Shown here: positions 11,402 to 22,320 of the stretch, piece by piece
Numbering within the stretch: the first letter of the stretch is position 1
Layout: each line of letters opens with the position of its first letter
Source of the DNA: Physcomitrium patens
Taxonomy: Eukaryota > Streptophyta > Bryopsida > Funariales > Funariaceae
Direction of reading: 5' to 3'
Assembly: GCF_000002425.4 (NCBI RefSeq)
Contig: NC_037267.1
Span: forward strand, 8,248,198 to 8,312,197
Length of the DNA stretch: 64,000 nucleotides
Position numbers and translations under genes: made by a program
Notes under the pieces: generated by a model
What the model saw: the letters and a program-made list of their open reading frames with translations, nothing else
Databases searched by the model: none
What the model was told of the DNA's origin: nothing

Positions 11402-13163
11402 GGTTTCATGCTATTCGTAGGAAGCAACTGTTTGTGATTTTGTCGGTGAAGTGTGTGCTGGGATCGCTATCACTGCCTTTTTTTTCCCAAAGGAATAGAG
11501 GTAGTGATTTTCACGAAGACCGCTCAATACAAGTGCTTGCCACTTTTCCAATAGGAATCTCACTAGGTTTTTTCATATTCAGCATCAAGTTGTTGCTGAA
11601 CTGCATACCTCAACTTTTGACGCCATATCTTTGCAATCAACATCAGCATGAATTCCTACCTTTTCTGTACCTTCTTTATGAATTGCACTCTCCGTTTCAA
11701 CGTGTTGGGTTACGAAACATGTGTTGTGTGCAATCTTACGAATTAGTTTGGTTCTGTATCACACAGCCTTGGCAATCGGGCCTTTTAGGAAAGCTTCTTA
11801 ACTGTTTTAATTTTGAGACACAGTCGCGATGTTCTTCATAACTAATCACTCGTCACAGATAGTTAATCTCAAGAATTGTCCTAATGAGTCATACCAGCAC
11901 AACAGCGTTAGTGGTAGGTCTCCATGAATAATGTAGGTAGAATATCTCTTGATTACTGGGAAACTTTCCAGTGGAATGTGACTGCTTACATGTTCGTAAT
12001 CTGGCTGCTTTGTAGGCACCCAACAAGTTCATGCAAAGAGGAGTTCACAATGTTTACAAGCTAGGGTAACAAACGGTGAAACCTGCTTGAGATTTTTTTG
12101 TTGTTATTCCAAAGGGTTTCTTTGCAACGTGGTTGATTATGAGATGGTGACTGGACGCGCTTAAACGTACTTAACAGTTGTAAACCTTCCGCTTAGCAAC
12201 GATGTAGTTAACAAGAATGCCAATTCGCAGTGTGGAAGCTGAATGGTAAGGTGGCACCTAGATAAAATTAAGACGCGTGTACCCAGGTGCATTAAGACTG
12301 TCGCTGTTATCTGCTGCTGCCATTGGCGCTACGACGGTGCAAAGGGACCTAGTGAAAATGGTAATATCATGCAACATGTTAGTTTTGTAAACCAGGGCTT
12401 GCCATACACAAAATCAACGCTTGAACGTCAATACTTTTTATCTTCCACCACCGGAACGTGCACATTGCTTACCCATCATGGCCTACACCTAAAGCAAATT
12501 CCGAAGCTACTGATTTGGCGGCGCGCTGTGAATTTCATCAGGATACGATTATGCGTTGTGAAAAAGCTTTCCAAACTCATGTACCTTTTGCTCTTCCAGC
12601 AGACAGTTGAAGATTGAAATGAGAGACCTCTGCTACGTATGGATAGCCTCTGCTAGCACAGCAGTACGCACCGTGTTTGATCCCCTGTTTGGAGCACAAA
12701 AACTTTCCAATTTCTTCCTCGAATCACAATATAAGTAGTGAGGTTTCAGTTTACATTAGCTGGAGCGGGGATTGTGTGGTTCTGTACATGATTGGAAGTC
12801 AACTTGATGTTGGAGCTCCTCAGCGTTCGTTTCGAAGATGTCATTTAGCACACATACCATTTTGAGGGCCCAACATGCTCCTAGCATTGTCAAACTATAT
12901 TAAAATAGACTTTGCATCAAGGTAAACTCTCTCATATAACCAACAAATCTTACGGAGCACTACATTCGGTAAAAATGCAGTTTGGACCCATCATAATCTT
13001 ATAAACATAAATTCCTACACAACCGTCATACTAAGATCCGGGAGGGAAAACTTCCTCTGCACGCTGCTCCTTGAGAACTAAACATTCCATACAAAGACTG
13101 ACTTATTTGTTCTACTAAGAAGCTAAAAGAATCTGGGATTCTACACTGGTCTATATGCTATCG
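11402..13163. other. Intergenic DNA between HYPK and the STK16-like kinase
   Basis: The first few hundred bases probably hold the HYPK 3' untranslated region, and the bases just left of 13164 that of the kinase. Open frames on plus (11434-11841, 12243-12617, 12677-12865) are short, lack domain signatures and have no splice-supported extension, so I do not call them genes. Confidence 0.45.
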
Positions 13164-14216
13164 TTACCCCTTCAAATGCCAAAGACCTCGTGCGTCGGAG
13201 TCAAACTTGGAAATGAGCTTATCAACATGGATACAGACGTCTTGAATGAAAGGCCGTGATGCAACGGATGGTGTCAGCATCCATTTAACGAACTGGTGGA
13301 GTGAATCTGGGTAAGATGGGTTAGGTCCTGGGGGCCATTTCAACACTCCGCTCATTGCAGCCAAATGCAAGCTTCCACCTTGCTCACCCAGCGCATACTC
13401 AAATGGTGAAATACCATACCTGCAAACCAAGGAATAGGGAACTTTTCATTTGATGAAACAGAAACTTCTAACTCCAACAATTCAAACTTGTCGCATCCTT
13501 GAGTAGTTAGTTTCTTATTTCTGGCGCACAAGCTACTACAAGAAAAAAAAACCCAGTCATCACAATTCCATTAAGAGGTAGCCATACTTACATTAGAGCA
13601 TAGAGAGTGCACCCAAGAGCCCAAATATCTGTGCGCTCGTCTAAAATAGCATCGCTAGGAGCGTCCCAAAGCTCGGGTGCTCTATAAGGAGCTGTACAAT
13701 GCTGTGATGCCCATTCCTGCATCACAATGCATGAACATAATCCAAGGGCCACAAGAAATCACGTTCTGAGGCTATCCATCCATGCTTAATTGATAGCTTT
13801 AAAGCTGCATAACTTCAAAGCATGAGAATATACACTCCTGCAACAGTGTCGTACCTGCAAGGCCAATGCTTCTTTCCGATTTCGCAATTCCCTTCGAGCT
13901 GGTCTAGCACTACCCATGTCCATGATCACTGCCACCGGAGGCGCATTTTTCGGAAGGCTTACCAACACATTTCCAGGTTTGATGTCATTGTGAGCATATG
14001 GTGGGCCATGAGTGTGCATGTGCTTTAATCCTGCACAGATCTGGGTCATTGAAGGTGTTAAATAGGACTAGTGTTGCAATATATAGATACATTTATTTAT
14101 GTAATTAATTTCATTCGTAGGACTGTATTCAGAATCGTAGAGAACTAGGAAAATTGAAGATGTAAACAATTTCGCTACAAAGAACCGAACATAAACACAG
14201 AAGCGGTTTCAAAGAA

Positions 14217-14248
<32 letters not shown>

Positions 14249-15061
14249 CTAATAAATGGCGTTCTAAAATTTCAGTAGTAATAATACTCTCACTACACTA
14301 CAACAAGCTTGAGCACATATTGCTAGAATAAAAAGCCAGAAATTGATGAATGGGCAAAACACATACTTGCCGGAATATGTGTAGGACAGTGATAGTCGGA
14401 AAGAATGTCTTCGCTTCCTGCATGCGGGTTAAGTGGTCAAGCAGTGTCCCATCTCGGTAAACTGGAAACAGCAGGTAACCCTCCTGATGCTCAGGCTGAG
14501 ATTCAGTCTGCAAGGTCACAGTTACACCGCTTCAGAATCTATTCATGGCATGCACAGAATTAGGCACCTCAACAGGGAGAATCAATTGCAACTCTCAAAA
14601 GAAACTAAGTTTGGGTTTCGGAGCCATACCTTGGCAACCTTGATGATTGAATGTTCTAAAAGCCGGATTACGTTTGGATGGTTGAACAGGGATGAGACTT
14701 CAATCTCTTTCTCCACCAACTCCAGCTGCTCGTCGGACTGGATCAGTACCTTCTTCAACGCGTACATCCCATCCTCTGCCATAGCCAAAGCATAGATGAT
14801 TAACAGGAGGCAGCACATATACAAGTAGACCATCTGAAAATATGATGACCTTCCCACCCTTGAAAAAGTAGGGAAAACGTCAGATTCATATTGTAATTAG
14901 TTACACCGATGAAGAGATTGGATATCAGGGTGAAACTCAAACTTGAAATGTTGTAAAATGTAATGATGAAACCTACAGTTCTTCATGTTGGCCCTCGGAA
15001 TTTTAATCCTCAGAACCAATCTTAAACTTTCTGAGAGAGAGAAAAAAAACAAACAAACAGA

Positions 15062-15093
<32 letters not shown>

Positions 15094-15504
15094 CCGTTCC
15101 CTGCGATTTGTGTTAATCCCTCTCCTGGCTTGATTGATTGTCCGTACCCTTCTATGAATACATTATCAAGGACCTAGCATCGCCTAGGAACTCTCTAGCG
15201 TCAACATATAATTACTCTCAAATAACCTCTGTTTGTCGTCATTCACTGCACGAAACTATGCAGCAGATTTTTCAAGCAACGAGAAGACGTTGCATTTGAA
15301 CATACCAGAACCGGGGTTTGGATCGTCGGAGTCCTTCAATGGCTGTAGCCCAGCTGGTATCAGTTCTCTGACCAGGTAAACGAATGCAAATCCTCCCTCC
15401 CCGAGCTGCCGTTGAATCTTGAACCGTCTCTTGTTCACGAAAACCTCTGCACCACTACCGACAGCCCCATAGAGAGCATCCAGCCCTGACCATGTGCACC
15501 CCAT
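13164..15504 (-). CDS. STK16-type serine/threonine protein kinase
   Basis: Six minus-strand exons: 15504-15306, 14775-14630, 14507-14367, 14040-13855, 13716-13592 and 13419-13164. All borders are GT-AG and phases match, giving 350 residues, about the size of a bare kinase domain. The N-terminus MGCTWSG offers Gly2 for myristoylation and Cys3 for palmitoylation, as in animal STK16 (MPSK1), which sits on Golgi membranes. The glycine loop is GEGGFAFV (35-42), the ATP-binding lysine is K74 in YALKK, the catalytic loop is HNDIKPGN (179-186) and the activation segment starts DMG (203-205), with APE at 237-239. HND instead of HRD and DMG instead of DFG fit the family, where the second motif is DLG. 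The closest known plant kind is the Arabidopsis ATPK3 group. Substrates are unknown. The kinase looks active because K74, D181, N186 and D203 are all present. Confidence 0.92.
14222..14246. repeat. TA dinucleotide repeat in kinase intron 3
   Basis: A run of about 12 TA units in the intron between exons 3 and 4 of the kinase gene. Similar TA runs occur in the window near 5921, 24211, 28950, 45058, 49823 and 58828. Confidence 0.9.
15064..15094. repeat. AAAAC microsatellite in kinase intron 1
   Basis: About six tandem AAAAC units lie inside the first intron of the STK16-like gene. This is a plain simple repeat. Confidence 0.85.
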
Positions 15505-16886
15505 TTCCTGTCCACCAACCGTCTCTCTATCCTCTCGTATAACTCGCGAGTTTCACCCTCACAAGATTTCAGCAATAACAACCTTCGTCTTCAATCGACC
15601 AGAAGTGGAAAGTTGGAGATCTGCGAGATGGTTTAAGCACACTGCGGAAACTCCAATGAAAGGCTTCAATTATCTACGCCATGGCGTATGACTCAGCTGA
15701 AGCGCTTGGAATCCACCACCATTGTCCAGAGATAGGGATGCAGATGATCAAGTCTTCCCAAACCCTGAATCCCAAAGACATAAAGATCAATTCCGAGCTC
15801 CAGATCTAAGACTCAAACCTCGCACTGGGTCACGGTTCACCTTGAAAAAAACGTGGAATCTAAGTGATGCTCATAAAATGCTTCCAAAATATTGTATATC
15901 TAGAAAAGAATTGCACGCGGGATCAACCCAGGAAACCACACACGATACCGGAATCGAGAATTAAAACGAAAAAGATAAAACTAAAAATAAAAATAATTCT
16001 TCACACTACACTTCTCTGCGCAAAACGAGAATACCTTCTCAGTCAGCAACTGCTGGTTGCCTCACCAGGAACTAGTTCCAAACCCAAACAATGCTCCTTG
16101 CGAAACACGGCATTACAACCCGAAATGACTGTTATCGCAATTTAAGGCAGATGCAAGAAACGAATTTCTCACGATAGACACGATCTGAGGTCGGGCGTCG
16201 TGGGTTCCACTTCTCCGAAGTAAGCATGGTTGCCGACTCAAGGTCGTGTGCCGCACCACAGCCAACCGATGGTCGTCAGAACATAGACTCTGCGTCCGCG
16301 TGATAATTAGATCATACAGCTCAGAGCTATTAGTGGCAAAGCATAAACAGGGGTCTTACTTTAACGCTTTGACCAAATCCGTGCGTTATGCTGTAATGTT
16401 TGAGTGGATGCTACATAGACAGTGTTGGGCAAATCCGAGGGTTCAGCAAGCAAAAGATGAGGTTCAACATTCAAGTCCAGAAAATAGTTGATGTGTGATA
16501 TTTCTGGTATGAAACTGTTACAAGAGTGAAAACTAATAATGCACGCATACATTCCAGCTGAATTGGATAGAACTTTAGTCTTAACTTAGTTCGATCGAAT
16601 TAGAGATTCTGGATCGAACCAAAGTCTAAACTTCTCTGCCAGAACTTGGTAATCTATAGAAGGTTGAGATGCTGACTTGTTCTCCTCAAAGGATCCCCAG
16701 TTGCTAATCTTACGAAACTGGATTTCAAACCTCACAGATTAAAACACTGAAGAATGCTCAATGTGTATGTGTATGATGTGAGACTAACACCTAGCTTCAA
16801 ATGAAAGGAAGCGTTTGCATATATACAATATTTTCCTAGTCCTGTGTGTGTGTGCTCTGCAATCAAAGCATGAGTGACAGCAGTAA
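15505..16886. other. Intergenic DNA between the kinase and AlkB genes
   Basis: Contains the kinase 5' leader and promoter on the right side of its start and the 3' end region of the AlkB gene. The short open frames (for example 15722-15964, 16246-16491) show no domain. A stretch at about 16187-16235 faintly recalls the middle of 5S rRNA but does not extend to a full gene. Confidence 0.4.
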
Positions 16887-19580
16887 TTAGGCCATGGGTG
16901 CATTGCATTGTCGAAATGTGAAATTCAAACGACCGGGTGCCATGTGCAAGCCTGGCGGCCTTGTGCCAGGTTGAACACAGCGTGTTCCATGATACACCAG
17001 CCTCGATTCTCCGCCAAAAACCAACACATCTCCACTCGCTAAGATAATCTTCTTCTCACTGCAGAGATTAATATAAGAATGAAAGCAAGTAAGTAATTAT
17101 CGTTTGGACGCAAAAGGAAGAACCTCCGACTGCCACCAATACAAGCAACACACGAAACCACGCCAAAGACACATACATGACCGATCGTGACTTAGCGGGC
17201 GAGCCAATGAAAAGTCTGTTTGAATACCAATATAAAAATCAGCAACAGTTCACAATCGAGGCTGGTATAGACGATTACAGAAGAGATGAAGTATTTGGAG
17301 AGGTCCATGAGAATTACCTGTTATGAGCTGTATCACCATCCTTGCAACATTGTGCAGCATATTCATCAACGATAATCTGAACTCCAGATTTACGTCGACT
17401 TTGAGGCGGGAACCGCCTGTAGAAAAATGTCATGCTGTCTCCCACACTGACACTGACCTGCACGCAAACCATACGACTGACGTGTTACGTAAAGGTTGTT
17501 TCGTCCTGTCTTTAAGAAACATACCAAAAAATCACAAAATTCTTCTATTATGTCAGGTCACGTTGTGGCAGTGCTGTTGGAACTGCTAAAGACATTTACA
17601 AGGTCTTGTAATCGACGATAAATACCGTGAGTTCAATTCTCCAACATCAAGCAATCAACTCGAAGGAAAGAATCACCAAGAACCTCCGAAAGAGACGGCA
17701 GACGTACCACAGGCATGTCACAGTAATCATCCAGATCTTGGTGACCCCCCAGTCCCACCACCCCAAGCTCTTCATCTTTGGCCTGGAAGTGCGTCCGCCA
17801 TTACGAAGATCATTGGAAAGTTTGATAATGGTTCTCAACAGGAAAAATCTTGAATCATGAAAACGGTTGCCATTATTCAAAGTGTACATTAACAGCTTGG
17901 GAAAGACCTAAAATCTCGTGTCCACATGCAGGTTACTAGAGTGATCTGCTGACTAAATTTTCATACTGCCTGCCATGTCCCCACTACTAGACAATAACAA
18001 CAGAAAGCACTAATGATCGAAATTAAAGGGGTAACAACTTACAGGATAGAAGTTCACAAGTGCTACATCAGGTTCAAAGTTTGAACCTTGAGCATAGACA
18101 GGGGTGTGTTTCTGTGCATCAAATGCAAGCTCTCTTCCAAGGTCGTACATCCAGACTGGAAACCGCAGACCCCGCTCTGGTGCAGCGTAGCGTCTTGTTT
18201 TTGAATCCCACGAACAGCCGAAGGCCATCTGAAAACCATCCACGCAATAATTATCCCTTTTCATTAACTTGCTCTCACACACTCCTAAAATTACCATACA
18301 GGAGAAAACTATCCAGAACACAACCCGGCTACTATCTATAAACTTGGAACCATTTTCATGTAAGATCACAGAAATTCTACAAAATTTCTTCGGATCATCG
18401 CAAAATACCTGCCAAAGATGATACTTGCCCCCACTAGCTGTTGTAGGTCGCTTGAACAAGTGGGCAGCACTTTGACTTTCATTAACAAGTCTCTGTTGAA
18501 TGTCCAAAGAGAGCCAACTCCGCAGTAGGACCATTCTGTTGTGCAGTGCATTTAGAGAAAGTATCAGAAAGTTCTCGACCTTTATCGATTGGAATTTTAA
18601 AAAAAAAATAAATAACTTGGGTTTAGGGTTTTAGGGTACCTGACTTACCCAGGTTGCAGTATAGTGACCGTGGACTTCCGCTCCATTGCAGATGTCATCG
18701 GAAACTTGCACAGCATAGATAGCTTAGCTTGACTTTGCCGTTGGACCTAAACATAAATAAACCAGTCATACTTCATCAGAGAATGACAATTGCAATAATC
18801 GGCACAAGAATGTTGTAGGAGAAATTCACTCCCGTTGTTCACCTGGAATATCTGCAAAACCAAGCTCCGCTCCCCAGAGATATCTTCTCCAGGGTAGGTA
18901 ACTCCATTCTGCGTTTCCCTCTCTATTCCTTTGTCTGAGTCAGCCATTCGGTGAGAATTGAAATGGTCCCTTTGCCACAATTCTGGAGCAAGGAATTCGG
19001 CAGCTTTTGGATTCTGAATAAAACCGGATTCTGAACTCAGGCGATTCGTCTGATGACAGCCTTCTGTGTTCTGGTAAGAGTAAAATGCTCCATCCTGTAA
19101 TATCTTAGCGTCTCTCTCTCTTACAGTTTCATCTGCAGAATTACCCAACACACAAAGCTCACTATTTTCTCCGGATGATCCATTTGAGATCAATGTTGTT
19201 GTAGAGTTTAGGAATGCAAGTGGAGAATTGGTGCAATCCTGTTCGGCTGGGAAACTTTCGACCCTCTCCCTCGAAACAGAATCCTCGTCAACCATATTCG
19301 AGCATATCCGACCGGAATCGTTACTGATCAGATGCAATTTCTGCGGATTGAGTAAAGAGGAAGACGGAAGGCTAGAGGAAGGGGACGACGGAAAATTATG
19401 GCCAGTTGCAGGACTATCCAGACAAAGGTTGACATGCTCATGTATGAAATAAGTAGGGAACGATACGTGGCAAACAGGGCACGGACAAAACCGGCTTCGG
19501 TCTTGGTTCTTCTGCTTTTTCTTCGCGGGTAGTAGAACGGATTGCCTCGAATGAGAAATAGATGATTGCTTCGGCGGCAT
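16887..19580 (-). CDS. UBZ4 zinc finger-AlkB-like 2OG-Fe(II) dioxygenase
   Basis: Seven minus-strand exons: 19580-18843, 18746-18649, 18535-18409, 18228-18043, 17782-17708, 17457-17318 and 17058-16887. All phases match, giving 511 residues. I start at ATG 19580, since the frame further upstream opens only with GTG. Residues 34-53 form C-x2-C-x11-H-x3-C, the UBZ4 ubiquitin-binding finger found in RAD18 and other DNA damage tolerance proteins. A polar, probably disordered stretch runs to about residue 245. The AlkB core follows: PGMVLLRSWLS, FGCSWDSKTRRY, FEPDVALVNFYP, the iron-binding HQD (His397, Asp399), VSVSVGDSMTFFYR, SGDVLVFGG, His478 in VYHG, and RLNFTFRQ (Arg498, Arg504), the 2-oxoglutarate-binding RxNxTxR motif. 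All catalytic residues are present. The core resembles the plant ALKBH1-like clade (At3g14140 type). The likely role is oxidative demethylation of DNA or RNA bases in the nucleus, perhaps recruited by ubiquitinated PCNA (inference). Confidence 0.9.
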
Positions 19581-20029
19581 TTCATGTAGCCTTGAAAACA
19601 CATGCAGTGCACTATTCTTCGAATCTCAGTAACAAAAAATGCAAGCAGGTGTTGCCGAATCGATTCCCACAGCAGCGTGTACAATAGACCACACCAACGA
19701 TTACAATCACTTCAGAGATCGCCGACAGGGAAACACGGCCTTCCAATTCAAAAGAGGACAACACAGTAACCCTAACGCGACGAGAATGCTCATCACTCAC
19801 TCCTCCAACAGCACTGCGAAGAACTTCAGAAAGTCGAAGTCAGCAAGCAAAATTACTACAAATCGTCGTTACCATAATCTAATCGCAAGAGCAAAACAAG
19901 ACGACTCAAAGCAAGAACGAAATCTACCTTTCACAGCAAAGATGTTTTTGCTTTAGTTACATTCATCCAAACTGAGCCTTACGGTGCAATGGCCCTTCAC
20001 TTCGAAGTGCGGGGAATAGCCGAACCGCG
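19581..20029. promoter_or_regulatory. Upstream region of the UBZ4-AlkB gene
   Basis: Probably the 5' leader and promoter of the minus-strand AlkB gene. An AACCCTAA motif (telo-box-like) lies at 19768-19775, about 190 bp upstream of the start codon. No other element is clear. Confidence 0.35.
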
Positions 20030-20400
20030 ACATCAGAATTGAGAACAGCCATTCCGCTGCTGTAGCCAGTGACGAATCTAAGCCCATCTGTAAGATACTA
20101 GTGTAAACCGGTGTCGTTGGCCACCATAAAACATTTTAAACTATTGTAAACTAAGTGTTGTAAATTAACCTTTTGTTTGAAGCTGACATAAAACTCCATG
20201 TTGTTCCACGTTGTGCTGATTCCGAGCTCCACAACTAGTGATCTCGCAGCACTACTCTCGGCAATCTGCAGCAACAGAAAAACAATGAAAAACAATGAGA
20301 TATGCTGCCAATCAAAGATGGTGTTTCTGCCCTCTGGGTTATCCCTGAGCTGTTTTATAAAAGGAACCATCTGAACTCGTATGGTTGTCACGGAATCTAG
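20030..20400 (-). pseudogene. Two exon-like segments of an unrecognised gene
   Basis: On the minus strand a segment from about 20277 to 20170 follows a good TGCTGCAG acceptor, ends at an AAAAG|GTTAAT donor, and reads IAESSAARSLVVELGISTTW. A second segment starts after TCTTACAG near 20090 and reads in frame MGLDSSLATAAEWLFSILMS onward to a stop near 19955. Splice signals and phase agree and residue use looks protein-like. Upstream, a short run (MVPFIKQLRDNPEGRNTIFD) sits before the first segment but has no clear donor. I recognise no family. This may be the tail of a real small gene or a gene fragment. Confidence 0.25.
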
Positions 20401-20991
20401 AGAATCTGACTAGTCGCATAACACATGTGATTATATTACCTGTGTTCAACATGTGTAATCTCGAGAACCTGTAATTTCCATTGTGTGTGTTATGCATCTA
20501 CCTTGATGAGACTTAGAGAGAGTCTATCCATAGTCTAAATATTTTTTGATGGAAACTGTGAAATGTTCTGGAAATGGATAGTATTTTGCACCATTGGGAT
20601 GTATCCTTGCAGTTGCTCTGAGTTTTTGACACCATTAAGTAATTGTAGTTAAAGAGAATTTTGCTTCAAGTTTCGAACATTAATTTCATGTCTACAAAAA
20701 AAGAAATGAACTCATTTTGAACATTGTATGACAGAAGCACTTCTGATCACCTCCAACAGAGGTGTTAAATATTAAAGAGAAACCAACATAGTGGCACAGA
20801 TCACAGACCAGGCGTGTTGATAAATAATCCAACAATTATATTTACACCACCGAAGTGACTATATGTACGCCACCCATCCTCAAACTCTTCCGTTTCCTAA
20901 CCAGGCGCTGCATCAATTCCATGTCCCGTAGCAAAATCTTTACGGGCTTCACTTCTCGTGTTTACACACCACTCTCGTGTTTACAAAACTA

Positions 20992-21043
20992 ATTTTGTTT
21001 CCAGTGATTGTACAAATAATCTTACGATCACTGGAAACAAAAT
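20992..21043. repeat. Perfect 17-bp inverted repeat with 18-nt loop
   Basis: Arms at 20992-21008 and 21027-21043 are exact reverse complements (left arm ATTTTGTTTCCAGTGAT) with an 18-nt loop. It lies at the edge of the glycolate oxidase relic. It could fold as a hairpin; origin unknown. Confidence 0.9.
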
Positions 21044-21345
21044 GATTGTATTGGCCTTAAAAGTGGCGTTGGCAATAGGAAATTTGCCTGCACCAAAATC
21101 ACATTATCATATTAACTCACAAAATTTGAAGAGAAAGACGTCGTTGATGCAATTCAGAATTTGCAGCGATGGGGAGAAGAGCAGCTACCGTCGCGGTTAG
21201 CCATCCTTTGCATTGCAGTGGGAGCAACCATGATGGGCATAAAGATGTTGAACCCCAAGACATTGGTGCTCAAATTGACTTTGGTGATATCGATAAGAAT
21301 GCGGGGACACAATTTGAATGGCACAACTAAAGTGAACCCTTCTAA
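21044..21345 (-). pseudogene. Glycolate oxidase fragment (pseudogene)
   Basis: The minus strand from about 21325 to 21190 reads [20 protein letters not shown], then [20 protein letters not shown]. This is the FMN-binding start of glycolate oxidase (usual form RPRILIDVSKVD...[27 protein letters not shown]). After a GTGCAG near 21080 a degraded piece reads GKFPIANATFKANTII, which lines up loosely with the next stretch of the enzyme. No upstream or downstream exons were found, and the remaining barrel and the catalytic histidine are missing. I infer a relic of a peroxisomal photorespiration gene rather than a working one. Confidence 0.7.
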
Positions 21346-21354
21346 AATTAGCAA

Positions 21355-22320
21355 AAGTTCTTTGTTGTGAATCTCTTACCACCGAGGTTGCCACCGTCTC
21401 ACCGTGGTTGCCACCCTAGTAGTAGCTCCAAATCTTTTGTATGCAATGTCGTTTGTACTCATTCTTGACTTGTGGCATCAATGACACAGCATGTGATCGC
21501 CTTTCGGATCAAATTCAGCTACTTCCAGTTCAAAGAGTTCTCTTCCTGAATGTCTTCTAGAACTCGAACCCAAGTCTTACATGTAAGACACCTCCCGATT
21601 GTTTGTAAGCAATGTGTCTTGACTATGTGGATCATAGTTGAAGACTCGAAACTTCCGCATCTACGGCATATCCCTTTCTTTCTTGGATACATGCCTGGTG
21701 ATAGTGTTTTCTAGGAACCCAGATACGATGAGTGAGACAATTATCGGTGAAAAGAAGAAACCGTTCACGATGTCGTTAAACTGGTAAACAGCATGGAATG
21801 GTAAGGTGAGTACCAAATAAGACAAGATAAGTATCTCAAAAACAAAAATTCACAGATCGACCTAGTGAAAACATCAAACTTTCCGCTGAGGACCTCACCG
21901 CAGTCTGGAACATGACCAAAGTACTGATTGCCCTGTAATCGCCACTTTCTTGCAGCAATAACAGAGCACAAATGGTGCAGAACATAAATTACAATAAAGA
22001 TACAGTAATTTTGTTGATCGAATTGCAATGGCATTGCTCATTAGAGGCCTAGGCTCTTGGAAGGATTAATTCACAGAGCACGGATTTTTATGGCAATGGG
22101 AGCCTCACATGAACAACCTTTGATGACTGAAGGAGGAGGGGGTTGCTTATAGCGAAAAGTCCGATTTCTTTCCTCGTGTGAACTCCCTCTCCCTACGTCA
22201 TCCTGAGTAAATAACAACTGGTAAATTTTAAATGGACAATGAATAAGAACAGCAGGAAAAATAACATTAACAATCATGACATGAATGAATCCGTGAACAA
22301 AGAACAACAATGAGAGACTG
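21355..22320. other. Intergenic DNA with orphan exon-like pieces
   Basis: Two minus-strand segments have acceptable splice borders: about 22202-22112 (DDVGRGSSHEERNRTF) and about 21955-21890 (KWRLQGNQYFGHVPDCGE). They could not be joined to each other or to the pieces at 20030-20400 into a convincing protein. I report them only as possible exons. Confidence 0.2.

Noticed and set aside
10999..11427. 142-codon antisense open frame over HYPK
   Set aside because: The plus strand encodes an unmistakable HYPK; the antisense frame is Ser/Leu low-complexity without a domain.
16187..16235. Resemblance to the internal region of 5S rRNA (CTCCGAAGTAAGCATGG-like)
   Set aside because: Only about 25 bases are similar. 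The flanks do not match the rest of 5S rRNA, and the paired ends needed for the fold are absent.
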